From: Clostridiales bacterium
Lineage (GTDB): Bacteria; Bacillota; Clostridia; Oscillospirales; Oscillospiraceae
Direction: 5' to 3'
Length of the DNA: 64,000 bases
Assembly (NCBI GenBank): GCA_022774865.1
Contig: JALFLH010000013.1
Coordinates: 1 to 64,000, forward strand
Below the pieces are notes generated by a model that ran no database searches, was not told the origin of the DNA, and saw only the letters and a list, made by a program, of their open reading frames with translations. The position numbers and the translations under genes were made by a program. Each line of letters opens with the position of its first letter. Positions within the stretch are counted from its first letter, which is position 1. Below, one piece after another: positions 1-8,902 of this stretch.

Positions 1-807
1 ATTCCCGGCGGCGCTGACCACATACAGCCAATCGCCGGTGTAGTAGCCATAGCAGCGGACGATGGTGCCGTTGGGCATCGTTTCAATCAGACGCTTGCCA
101 GCGCTCGCGCCGCTGCGGAGGTTGAGCGTGCCGTCGGAGGAATTCACCCGGTATTTGCCCTTTTTCGCCGTGCTGAAGCTCTTTGCGCCGTCGAGCTTCA
201 CCGGGGCAGGATTTTCAGCCGGTTCCTCCTTGGCGGGCGGCTCCACCGTGCCGGATTCCAGCAGCTTCTCCACGTCCGCCCGAAAGGTGTCCATGCTCTT
301 GCCGTGCTTGGGGAACCAGTGCATCACATCGGCGTGGATGGAGGCAATGCCGCGCGTGTGCCCCTCGCTGTGGCAGATGATGTCATTCTCAGTCAAGCCG
401 TACAGCTTGCACAGATAAGCGCACAGCTCCACAGCCTCCTTGTAGACGGCAGCGAAATAGGCAGGGTCTTTCAGTCCATCTTCGCAGATTTCGAAACCAA
501 TGTGTGTACCATTTGCAGAACCACCAGCATGCCATCCGAAATGATCCCACGGGAGGGTCTGGTATGTAGCAATGGTGCCGTCGGCCAGCTTGCCAATGAA
601 ACCATGCACACAGACCTGACGATCCATAGCCTGGTTCCAGTGGTTGCCATACCGGTTCTTCCCCAGCAGGCCGTCATCCGGGGCAACGTAGCGGTTCAGC
701 CACGGATTGTTCGCCCCTGTGCTGTGAACCATGATGCCCTGTGGCTTCATCTTCCTGCCGGTTTTATAGCAGTCGTTTTCAGTGAAAATGAGTTTGTGCA
801 GATTCAA
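1..807 (-). CDS. N-acetylmuramoyl-L-alanine amidase (phage-type endolysin) with C-terminal SH3 domain, partial at window edge
   Basis: My own translation of the minus strand gives MNLHKLIFTENDCYKTGRKMKPQGIMVHSTGANNPWLNRYV...GWHAGGSANGTHIGFEICEDG...IICHSEGHTRGIASIHADVMHWFP, then an SH3-like GTLNLRSGASAGKRLIETMPNGT. TTG start at 807 with GAGGGAG upstream. Missing from the ORF track because it runs off the edge and starts with TTG. Confidence 0.85.
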   Translation of the reverse strand, partial: MNLHKLIFTENDCYKTGRKMKPQGIMVHSTGANNPWLNRYVAPDDGLLGKNRYGNHWNQAMDRQVCVHGFIGKLADGTIATYQTLPWDHFGWHAGGSANGTHIGFEICEDGLKDPAYFAAVYKEAVELCAYLCKLYGLTENDIICHSEGHTRGIASIHADVMHWFPKHGKSMDTFRADVEKLLESGTVEPPAKEEPAENPAPVKLDGAKSFSTAKKGKYRVNSSDGTLNLRSGASAGKRLIETMPNGTIVRCYGYYTGDWLYVVSAAGN

Positions 808-869
808 TTTTCTCCCTCTTTCTCAGCCTTTTCTGAATACCGTCAGCACGCGCATCCATTTCCGATATT

Positions 870-1067
870 TCAGCTCAGTCTCAGGTTTATTGGATTCGTT
901 TCGAACCACTTGTCCCAGAAGCTGTCGGGCAGCTTCACTTCCGGGACTTTGATTGTGGGAATCTTGACGCTGGGTGCCTTGATGGTGGGCGTGACGGCGT
1001 ATGCGGTGACCGCCATGCAAACGGCAATCAGAACAACCATCATAACAGCAAAAAACTTTCTCATCAT
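870..1067 (-). CDS. short secreted/membrane peptide with signal sequence, unknown function
   Basis: MMRKFFAVMMVVLIAVCMAVTAYA signal peptide followed by TP/KVP-rich sequence; lies between the tail protein and the amidase. Confidence 0.45.
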   Translation of the reverse strand: MMRKFFAVMMVVLIAVCMAVTAYAVTPTIKAPSVKIPTIKVPEVKLPDSFWDKWFETNPINLRLS

Positions 1068-1079
1068 GTTTCCTTCTCC

Positions 1080-2162
1080 TTATTCATAGCCTATGGCGAA
1101 CCAGGAATACGTATCACCCTCTTTGAATGCGTATGTACCGATCGTATCTTCCCAATTGAATGTTCCGCCTTCCACATTACAGGAATTGGAAGAAATTTTT
1201 GAGGCATATTGTTTCATATAGGTGCTATAGCTGCTGCACCCGGACACGGTTCCTTTTCCCAGAATGGGAACGAACGATGCCTCAGTCAGCCCCGTGCTGT
1301 TTACACTGGCTTTATCAATGATGATTGCAACGATTTCAGAAAGTCCTGTGTCAAAAGATGGTGTTGTTGTGCTGCCCGACTTTGATACCAGGCTTCCGCC
1401 CCCAGAACTTCCCTCATGGCTGCCGGTAACGCCAAAAATCGAAACACCGCTTCTAATATTACCGGGAATCAGGTTTGCATCGCCCTTGATCGTCTGCGCC
1501 CCGCTGAGATACTGACCGGCTGCAAGCGTCTGGTCGGCTGTACCGGGCGTGATGGTCTGGGCGGCTTTCAATGCGATGGAGCCTGTGATCTTCTGCCCGT
1601 TCGCATAAGCGGTTTTTCCGGACAGAATATCGCTTGCACCTGCGGTCGCATCGGATGTATCCAGCCCCGCGGCGCACTCATGCGTTCCGGTTACCTTCAG
1701 CCCGGCTGCTGAGGTAAAGGTCTTTCCGGAGGCAACATCCGCCGCTGCCGCATCCCCGAATTCGGCAGGGTCAACAACCTGCTCCAGCTCAGTTCCGGGA
1801 GAAACGATTTTCTTTCCATCCGCTTCCTCAATCTGCGAAGTAAAACCGATGTAAATTCCGTTCTTTCCGGGATCGGGCATATTCCCACTACTATCTGATA
1901 CAACGAGCACTTCTGCCAGGCTCGGGTCATATTTCACGATATTGGGAACCTCTTTAATAGACCCGACTATTCTTTCACCATTTACATAGGCGGTCTTTCC
2001 TTCGGCAATATCGTCCGCCGCAGCGGTCGCGTCGGAGGTATCGGTTCCGGTAGCGATATCCCTGATTTTCTGCGGCATCTGATCGAGCGTCAGCTTATCC
2101 GCGCTCCCGTCCATCTCCCGGATTGCGTCCGCGACCGCCGTCAGCTTATCAGTAAGCGCCAT
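1080..2162 (-). CDS. phage tail/fibre-like protein with internal repeats
   Basis: Repeated DTSDATA..A.DI..GKTAY.NG..I.GSI units, typical of phage tail appendage proteins in Firmicutes. Confidence 0.7.
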   Translation of the reverse strand: MALTDKLTAVADAIREMDGSADKLTLDQMPQKIRDIATGTDTSDATAAADDIAEGKTAYVNGERIVGSIKEVPNIVKYDPSLAEVLVVSDSSGNMPDPGKNGIYIGFTSQIEEADGKKIVSPGTELEQVVDPAEFGDAAAADVASGKTFTSAAGLKVTGTHECAAGLDTSDATAGASDILSGKTAYANGQKITGSIALKAAQTITPGTADQTLAAGQYLSGAQTIKGDANLIPGNIRSGVSIFGVTGSHEGSSGGGSLVSKSGSTTTPSFDTGLSEIVAIIIDKASVNSTGLTEASFVPILGKGTVSGCSSYSTYMKQYASKISSNSCNVEGGTFNWEDTIGTYAFKEGDTYSWFAIGYE

Positions 2163-2733
2163 TTTCGATCACCCCCAGCTTCGCGTCAATCAGTGCATTC
2201 ATATGGTCATCGGAGATACTGTCCGGCGCAGCCGTCTCAACCGCCTGAATTCTGCCCTGGTCATCCACCGCTTTTACCCGGAGATACGCTCCCACTTTCG
2301 CCGACTGAGGCTGTGGTACATAACACTTGATGTTGATATATTCCTGACTGTCCCCCTTGAAGGAAACCTGTGCCTGTACATTCAGCTCAATGGCAAAGGT
2401 GCTCAGTTCCGCATTGCCGCATAAAAGGCTGACCATCAGTCTGACGGTGCCTGATACCGTGCACACCTGGGGAGCGAGTCCAATGGTCAGCTCGTTGTCT
2501 TCAATTTTCCAAGCCTCTGTTCCATCCGGCATGGCGTCATAGGCGCCCCCGGTTCTGTCCGGCTTACTGTAACGGATCAGCGCATGGCAGCCATCCGGCG
2601 GCAGAAACGCCACGCCGTTTTCATACAGCCGGATGTTCAAATTCCGACTGTACTTGTCATCCTGCACGATGTCGATCCGGGGCGTGATGCCCCGCCTGAT
2701 CAGGTCCATGTTGACTTTGTGTGTGATTACCAT
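2149..2733 (-). CDS. BppU-family phage baseplate upper protein
   Basis: HKVNMDLIRRGITPRIDIVQDDKYSRNLNIRLYENGVAFLPPDGCHALIRYSKPDRTGG.YDAMPDG resembles BppU N-terminal domains. Overlaps the start of the tail gene. Confidence 0.75.
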   Translation of the reverse strand: MVITHKVNMDLIRRGITPRIDIVQDDKYSRNLNIRLYENGVAFLPPDGCHALIRYSKPDRTGGAYDAMPDGTEAWKIEDNELTIGLAPQVCTVSGTVRLMVSLLCGNAELSTFAIELNVQAQVSFKGDSQEYINIKCYVPQPQSAKVGAYLRVKAVDDQGRIQAVETAAPDSISDDHMNALIDAKLGVIENGAY

Positions 2734-2824
2734 TTATGCATTCCTCCTTCACCCGAAAGTTCAAAACAGTCTGGAGTTGTACACGATATGTCAACCGCCC
2801 GCTTGCAATGAAAGCAGAAAACGA

Positions 2825-2869
2825 AATCAAAAGAAAACCGCCGCAGATGGTGGCCTCCATCTGCGGCGG
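2825..2869 (-). terminator. intrinsic terminator of the glycosyltransferase gene
   Basis: 13-bp perfect stem CCGCCGCAGATGG/CCATCTGCGGCGG (2838-2850/2857-2869), followed on the minus strand by TTTTCTTTTG. Confidence 0.8.
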
Positions 2870-2924
2870 AAATCAATATGATGTGCGGCAGTCCTCTTTG
2901 ATGATGGTTCCACACATTGGACGG

Positions 2925-4259
2925 TTACTTTTTTTGCTGCAGGACATCTCGAATATGGGTCTGTATTTTTTGAGCCAGTTGGTTATACTGCTCCAATTCC
3001 CCGGGCTGGAGGGATGCCAGCCGGACGGACTCATAGTCCCGCCGGGCGGTTTCCAAATCCGCCAGCACAGACTTTGCCGTCTCGGGGAAGGAGATGTCCA
3101 TTCGCCTGACCTGCTCTTTTCCACACCGGATATCCGTGATCTTCACCAGGCCGCGGCCTGTCAGCTTTTGCAGGGAAAGGGAAAACGTACTCCGGGGCAG
3201 GTTCGCGAAATCCGCCGCCTCCCGGCGGGTAGGCTGGAAATTCAACTCCCAGAGAGCCAGCAAGAGCTTCGCATCGGAAAGCGTCAGGTCGTTTTTCAGA
3301 GCGGCTGTTTCCAGATAGCGGTCCAACAGCTTTCGCTCCCGGAAAGCGTCATACAGCGCGCCCGCGCCATCCAGCACATGGGGAGAGACCTGCATCCGTT
3401 CATCTCCCAGCTTCCGGGAATTGGGAAGCACCGCCGGCGGTACAGAGCCGTCACCGGCGGAATCCAGCAGGAAGCGGTAGACCTTCAGGCGGCTCTTTTC
3501 GTATTCATCCTCGTCCAGAACCGTTTTGAAAAACCGCTGGTAGTATTCAAAGACCATCCGCTTCATTTTCACGGTCTGGCTGATGGACAGATTCTGGGAA
3601 GCCAGAGATCCCTTGGTCTTGACATAATAATAGATGGGAATCTGAATGGCGCGGAAGGTTTCCGCATAACGGATGTACTCCAGGTTGAACATGAAGTCCT
3701 CACACCAGCTGATCTCGGGATTCATCCGCAGATGGTGCGCCTCCACGATCGAACGCCGGTAGAGCTTGTTCCACAGAACGCCGTAGTAGAAGTCGGCTGG
3801 ATTTTTCATCATGTGAGCGGCGAAATTCTCGCGGGTCATCATGCCGTCATCATCAATATCGCCTTTTTGGGAGACCCGCTCCCCCACGACCCGGTAAAAG
3901 TCGGAGATGACCATGTCGCACGGAGTGCTTTCCATTGCGCGTACCAGAGAACTGGTGGCATCAGATGTGATCCAGTCATCGCTGTCCAGGAACTGAAGAT
4001 AGGTGCCCTTGGCCCGGTTCAGCGCCAGGTTCCGGCTCGCGGAGACGCCGGTATTCTCTTTGTGAAAGACCTGAACGCGGCTGTCCTTGGCTGCATATGC
4101 ATCACAGATGGCGCCGGAATTGTCCGTGCTTCCGTCATCGACCAGCAGCAGTTCAAAATCGCAATATTCCTGATTCAGAATACTGTCTATACAGCGGCCG
4201 ATGGTGCGCTCTGCGTTATAGACCGGGACGATGATACTGACGGTGGGACTCATAAACAT
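2925..4259 (-). CDS. GT2 family glycosyltransferase with C-terminal MarR-like winged-helix domain
   Basis: N-terminal SIIVPVYNAERTIGRCIDSILNQEYCDFELLLVDDGSTDNSG...FLDSDDW (GT-A). C-terminal LSDAKLLLALWELNFQPTRREAADFANLPRSTFSLSLQKLTGRGLVKITDIRCGKEQVRRMDISFPETAKSVLADLE (MarR-like wHTH). Confidence 0.8.
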   Translation of the reverse strand: MFMSPTVSIIVPVYNAERTIGRCIDSILNQEYCDFELLLVDDGSTDNSGAICDAYAAKDSRVQVFHKENTGVSASRNLALNRAKGTYLQFLDSDDWITSDATSSLVRAMESTPCDMVISDFYRVVGERVSQKGDIDDDGMMTRENFAAHMMKNPADFYYGVLWNKLYRRSIVEAHHLRMNPEISWCEDFMFNLEYIRYAETFRAIQIPIYYYVKTKGSLASQNLSISQTVKMKRMVFEYYQRFFKTVLDEDEYEKSRLKVYRFLLDSAGDGSVPPAVLPNSRKLGDERMQVSPHVLDGAGALYDAFRERKLLDRYLETAALKNDLTLSDAKLLLALWELNFQPTRREAADFANLPRSTFSLSLQKLTGRGLVKITDIRCGKEQVRRMDISFPETAKSVLADLETARRDYESVRLASLQPGELEQYNQLAQKIQTHIRDVLQQKK

Positions 4260-4477
4260 ACTCCTTTTGGGGAAATCTTTCTTTTATTCTAACATAGACG
4301 AAAGCGCAGAGCAAGATGCGGGGGATAAACCCGGTTCCTTTTTCCCCAACGGAAGACAGGCGCTGCGGAGCTTTCCATACCGGGTCGCTCCGAGTTGAGA
4401 AAACCGGGAAAACGGAGGAATATTGAAAGACCCGATGCGATGAAAGCGTACCGGGTTTGTTTTCGTGGAAGGCTGCA

Positions 4478-5125
4478 TTACACCATTTTCTCCTGCTTGA
4501 CCTTATGATCGATCACATGGCGGCTGGCCAGCTCCGCGCGTATGTCCTCCACCGAAATCCCCATCTGAACCATCAGCACCAGAACATGGTAAGCAAGATC
4601 GGCAATTTCATAGACGGTCTCGGCTCTGTCACCGGCTTTCCCGGCAATGATGACCTCCGTGCTTTCTTCGCCCACCTTCTTGAGAATCTTGTCGATGCCT
4701 TTCTGGAACAGATAAGTGGTGTAGGAGCCTTCCGGGAGTTCCGCCTTGCGGCCCAGCAGCAGCGCGTACAACCCCTCCAGTGAGAAGGGTTCCTCATCCT
4801 CCGGTTCCAGCACGGGGTTGGTAAAGCAGGAATCCGTCCCCAGATGGCAGGCGGGGCCGTCCTTCTTTACCCGCACCACCAGCGCGTCATAGTCGCAGTC
4901 GGCGGTGATGGACAGAATGTGCTGATAGTTGCCGCTGGTCTCCCCCTTCAGCCACAGGGTCTGCCGGGATCGGCTGTAAAAGCAGGTCAGCTTTTTCTCC
5001 ATGGAGATGGCCAGACTCTCCCGGTTCATATAGGCCAGCGTCAGTACCTTGCCGGTTTCCCCGTCCACCACAATGGCAGGGATCAGGCCCTTTTCGTCAA
5101 ATTTCAAGCTCTCGATATCCAGCAT
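4478..5125 (-). CDS. hisIE: bifunctional phosphoribosyl-AMP cyclohydrolase/phosphoribosyl-ATP pyrophosphatase
   Basis: [26 protein letters not shown]...[18 protein letters not shown] plus HisE domain [15 protein letters not shown]; last gene of the his cluster. Confidence 0.95.
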   Translation of the reverse strand: MLDIESLKFDEKGLIPAIVVDGETGKVLTLAYMNRESLAISMEKKLTCFYSRSRQTLWLKGETSGNYQHILSITADCDYDALVVRVKKDGPACHLGTDSCFTNPVLEPEDEEPFSLEGLYALLLGRKAELPEGSYTTYLFQKGIDKILKKVGEESTEVIIAGKAGDRAETVYEIADLAYHVLVLMVQMGISVEDIRAELASRHVIDHKVKQEKMV

Positions 5126-5128
5126 ATC

Positions 5129-5887
5129 TCATAACCTCACCAAAATATTGTTTTCCCGCAGCGTCCGTTTCAGTTCCGGGATGCGCACCTGCCCGAAGTG
5201 GAAAATGGAGGCCGCCAGCCCCGCGTCCACCTTGGGCAAAGTCTGAAAAAGGGTTACAAAGTCCGCCTCGCAGCCCGCGCCGCCGGAGGCGATCACCGGC
5301 ACATCCACCGCGCTGCTGACCGCATCCAGCATGGGCAGATCGAAGCCGCCCTTCACGCCGTCGGTATCAATGGAATTGAGCACCACTTCCCCGGCGCCGT
5401 TCGCCACACACCGTTTAATCCAGCCGATGGCCTCCATACCGGTGTCCTCCCGGCCGCCCTTGGCAAAAACCCGGAACTGGCCGTCCACCCGTTTCACGTC
5501 CGCCGACAGCACCACGCACTGGTCGCCATAGCGCTTGGCCGCCGCCGGAATCAGCGACGGGTTCCGGATGGCCCCGGAATTGACGCTGACCTTGTCCGCG
5601 CCGCACTTCAAAACCCGGTCAAAATCCTCCAGCGTATTGATGCCGCCGCCCACGGTCAGCGGGATAAAAATCGTCCGCGCCACCTCTGTCAGGATGTCCG
5701 TAAACAACCTGCGCCCCTCGGCGGAGGCGGTGATGTCATAGAACACCAGCTCGTCCGCGCCGTTGTCGCTGTAGTATTTCCCCAGCTCCACGGGCGAGGA
5801 CACATCCCGCAGCCCCTGAAAATTCGTACCCTTGACCACCCGGCCGTTTCGCACGTCCAGGCAGGGGATAATCCGTTTTGTAATCAT
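5129..5887 (-). CDS. hisF: imidazole glycerol phosphate synthase subunit HisF
   Basis: MITKRIIPCLDVRNGRVVKGTNFQGLRDV.SPVELG.YYSDNGADELVFYDITAS. Confidence 0.97.
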   Translation of the reverse strand: MITKRIIPCLDVRNGRVVKGTNFQGLRDVSSPVELGKYYSDNGADELVFYDITASAEGRRLFTDILTEVARTIFIPLTVGGGINTLEDFDRVLKCGADKVSVNSGAIRNPSLIPAAAKRYGDQCVVLSADVKRVDGQFRVFAKGGREDTGMEAIGWIKRCVANGAGEVVLNSIDTDGVKGGFDLPMLDAVSSAVDVPVIASGGAGCEADFVTLFQTLPKVDAGLAASIFHFGQVRIPELKRTLRENNILVRL

Positions 5888-6597
5888 TTGGCCACCTCGA
5901 TTGCCCGGCGCAGGTCAATCGCGCCGGTGTAATAGGCCTTGCCCACGATGGCGCCGTGGATTCCCATGGCCGCCAGGGCCCGCACATCCGCCAGCGAGGA
6001 TACACCCCCGGAGGCAATCAGCTCGATGCCGAAGGCTTCTGTCAGTCTCCGGTACAATTCCAGATTGGCTCCCCCCATGGCGCCGTCCCGGGAGATATCC
6101 GTGCAGATGACCGTGGCCACACCAAGCCGCTCCATCCGGGCGAAAAACGCCTCCGCCGTCACGCCGGACTGCTCCGTCCAGCCCCGGATGGCTACAAAGC
6201 CGTCCTTCAAATCCACGCCCACGGCGATTTTACTGCCGTAGCGTTCCAGTGCCTGTTCCAGAAACGCCTGATCCGTCACAGCGGCGGTGCCCAGAATCAC
6301 CCGCTGCACCCCGGCGGACAGAAAATTGGCCGCCGTTTCCAGATTGCGGATGCCGCCGCCCGCCTCCACGAAGCCGCCAAAGGCGGCAATCAGGCGGCGA
6401 ATTACATTCTGATTGGCTGGCACGCCCTTTTTTGCTCCTTCCAGATCCACCAGATGCAGATGATCCGCCCCGGCTTCCCGGAACGCCCGCGCCACCTCCT
6501 CGGGATTGTCGCTGTAGACCGTCATTTGGGCATAGTCGCCCTGATACAGCCGAACGGCTTTCCCCGCGTACAAATCGATGGCAGGATAGATGATCAT
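5884..6597 (-). CDS. hisA: phosphoribosylformimino-5-aminoimidazole carboxamide ribotide isomerase
   Basis: MIIYPAIDLYAGKAVRLYQGDYAQMTVYSDNPEEVA; start trimmed from the longer ORF 6840..5884. Confidence 0.96.
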   Translation of the reverse strand: MIIYPAIDLYAGKAVRLYQGDYAQMTVYSDNPEEVARAFREAGADHLHLVDLEGAKKGVPANQNVIRRLIAAFGGFVEAGGGIRNLETAANFLSAGVQRVILGTAAVTDQAFLEQALERYGSKIAVGVDLKDGFVAIRGWTEQSGVTAEAFFARMERLGVATVICTDISRDGAMGGANLELYRRLTEAFGIELIASGGVSSLADVRALAAMGIHGAIVGKAYYTGAIDLRRAIEVAK

Positions 6598-6602
6598 ATT
6601 CG

Positions 6603-7223
6603 TCACACTCCCTTCCATTCCGCAAATGCGCGCAGAATTGCAAGTCCCACCGGGCCGCTCTTTTCGGGGTGGAACTGACAGCCGAAAATGTTGCCCTGCT
6701 CCACCGCGGCGGTGATGGGGATGCCGTATTCCGCAGTCGCCGCCAGGGATTCCCCGCAGTCCGCCGCGAAATAGGAGTGGACGAAATAGACGAAATCCCC
6801 CTCGGCGGTGTCGGCAAGCAGGCGGCTGTCCGGCCTGCACCGATGCAGCCCGTTCCAGCCCATATGGGGAATCTTCAGTCCCCGGGGCAGATAATCCGCC
6901 ATGGGAACCACCCGGCCCCTCAGTAAGCCAAGGCCCTCATGCTCGCCGTATTCATAACCCTTCTCAAACAGGAGCTGCATACCAAGGCAGATGCCCAGCA
7001 GCGGCACCCCCTTCGCCGCCCGGTCGCGGACGAAATGATCCAGCCCCGTTGCACGCAACTTGTCCGCCGCGTCGCCGAAAGCGCCCACTCCGGGCAGCAC
7101 CAGCCTGTCGGCCTGGGTGAGTGCTGCCGGGTCGCCGGAGACGAAGGTCTCCGCGCCGATGGCCTCAAAGGAGGATTTCAGGGAAAACAGGTTCCCGACT
7201 CCGTAATCAATGATCCCGGTCAT
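6603..7223 (-). CDS. hisH: imidazole glycerol phosphate synthase glutamine amidotransferase HisH
   Basis: MTGIIDYGVGNLFSLKSSFEAIG...LGICLGMQLLF...GCQFHPEKSG. Confidence 0.97.
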   Translation of the reverse strand: MTGIIDYGVGNLFSLKSSFEAIGAETFVSGDPAALTQADRLVLPGVGAFGDAADKLRATGLDHFVRDRAAKGVPLLGICLGMQLLFEKGYEYGEHEGLGLLRGRVVPMADYLPRGLKIPHMGWNGLHRCRPDSRLLADTAEGDFVYFVHSYFAADCGESLAATAEYGIPITAAVEQGNIFGCQFHPEKSGPVGLAILRAFAEWKGV

Positions 7224-7810
7224 TCCAGAACCCCCTTGGTGGAGGGTACCGCGTCCGGTGCCGACGCATCCATGGCCACCGCCGCCCGCAGCGCCCGCGC
7301 CACGGATTTATAAGCGCCCTCCGCAATGTGGTGGGAATTGGTGCCCGCCAATTTGCGGATGTGCAGGCTCATGGGGCAGCTTCGGACAAAGGCAAGGAAG
7401 AATTCCTCCACCAGCTCGGTGTCAAAGGCGCCAATTTTTTCCGTGGGGATCTCCAGTTGATATCCCAGGGAACTTCTCCCGGAGATATCCACCGCAGTCA
7501 GAATCAGCGCCTCATCCATGGGCAGCAGGAAGCTGCCGTAGCGGGTGATCCCCCGCCTGTCTCCCAGCGCCTGACTGAACGCCTTGCCCAGGCAGATCCC
7601 GATGTCCTCCACCGAGTGGTGGTCATCCACATCCGTGTCCCCGCGGCAGGTCACGGTCAGGTCGAACCGGCCATGGGCGGCGAACAGCGTCAGCATATGA
7701 TTCAGGAAGCCGCAGCCCGTCGCAATCTGGCTTTTCCCGGTGCCATCCAGATTCAGTGTCAGAGAAATGTCCGTCTCCAGCGTGGTTCGCTTGATTTGTG
7801 CCGTTCTCAT
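7220..7810 (-). CDS. hisB: imidazoleglycerol-phosphate dehydratase
   Basis: RTTLETDISLTLNLDGTGKSQIATGCGFLNHMLTLFAAHG...DDHHSVEDIGI. Confidence 0.97.
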   Translation of the reverse strand: MRTAQIKRTTLETDISLTLNLDGTGKSQIATGCGFLNHMLTLFAAHGRFDLTVTCRGDTDVDDHHSVEDIGICLGKAFSQALGDRRGITRYGSFLLPMDEALILTAVDISGRSSLGYQLEIPTEKIGAFDTELVEEFFLAFVRSCPMSLHIRKLAGTNSHHIAEGAYKSVARALRAAVAMDASAPDAVPSTKGVLE

Positions 7811-8874
7811 AGGTTCCCTCCTGTCAGAATTGTCTGAATGGTCTGCACCAGCAGTTCCATTTGCTCCGCCGTGCCGATGGTGATGCGGTTGAAGTCCTGA
7901 ATCCGGGGCTTGCTGAAATGGCGCACCAGAATGCCCCGCTTTTTCAGTTCCAGATAGAGTGTCTCCCCGCCGATCCTGCCGGACTTGGCAAAGAGGAAAT
8001 TGGCGCTGCTGGGAAGCACGGTAAAGCCCAACGCTTCCAGGCGCTTAGCCGTCCACTGGCGGACGGCAATAATCTCGGCGCATTTTTCCTGATAGTAGGC
8101 TTCCGCGTCCACCGTCATCTCACCCAGCTTCATGGTCAGGCGGTTGATGTTGTAAGGATTGGTGGAAAATTTGAGCTTCTCCAGGTCCTCGATCAGGCCG
8201 GCGGCGCCAATGGCGTAGCCCAGGCGGGCGCCCGCCATGCATCGGGATTTGGAATAGGTGCGAACCACCAGAAGATTGTCATAGTCCGCGATCAGCGGGT
8301 AGCAGCTCTGCCCGCCGAAGTCCACATACGCCTCGTCGATGAGCACCACGGAATCCGGGTTGGATTTCAGGATTTCCTCGATCTGTCCCACGGGAATGGT
8401 CATGCCCGTGGGGGCGTTCGGATTGGCAATGACCACCAGCCGATCCACGCCGCAGTAGTCCCGGTAGTCCAGGGAAAAATCCTCCTTCAGCGGCGCTTCC
8501 GCATAGGGCACCTGATGGAGCCGGGCAAACACCGGGTAAAACCCGTAGGTGATATCCGGAAAAACAGCGCCCTTTTCTCCCGAAAACGCCATAAACGCAA
8601 AGTTCAGAATATCATCCGATCCGTTGGAAAGGAAGATGTTCTCAACTTTCACCCCGTACAGCGCCGCCAGCTTCTCTTTCAGTGGCCGGCCCGTGGGATC
8701 AGAGTAAAGCCGAAGCTGTTCCACGTCCTGTTTTTGCAGCGCCGCCACCACGGCGGGTGCGGGCGGAAAGGGGGATTCATTGGTATTCAGTTTGAGATAG
8801 GCCATATCCCGGGGCTGCTCACCGGGAACATAGGCCTCCATTGCCTGGTACGCTTCTTTGAGATACCGGCTCAT
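7807..8874 (-). CDS. hisC: histidinol-phosphate aminotransferase
   Basis: LNTNESPFPPAP...LSNGSDDILNFAF...PNAPTGMTIP...VRTYSKSRCMAGARLGYAIG. Confidence 0.95.
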   Translation of the reverse strand: MSRYLKEAYQAMEAYVPGEQPRDMAYLKLNTNESPFPPAPAVVAALQKQDVEQLRLYSDPTGRPLKEKLAALYGVKVENIFLSNGSDDILNFAFMAFSGEKGAVFPDITYGFYPVFARLHQVPYAEAPLKEDFSLDYRDYCGVDRLVVIANPNAPTGMTIPVGQIEEILKSNPDSVVLIDEAYVDFGGQSCYPLIADYDNLLVVRTYSKSRCMAGARLGYAIGAAGLIEDLEKLKFSTNPYNINRLTMKLGEMTVDAEAYYQEKCAEIIAVRQWTAKRLEALGFTVLPSSANFLFAKSGRIGGETLYLELKKRGILVRHFSKPRIQDFNRITIGTAEQMELLVQTIQTILTGGNL

Positions 8875-8902
8875 AACATCAGCTCCTTTGCCAGCCGGGC
8901 AG

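Noticed and set aside
2736-4292. 518-aa plus-strand ORF
   Set aside because: Antisense to the glycosyltransferase; no recognisable domain.
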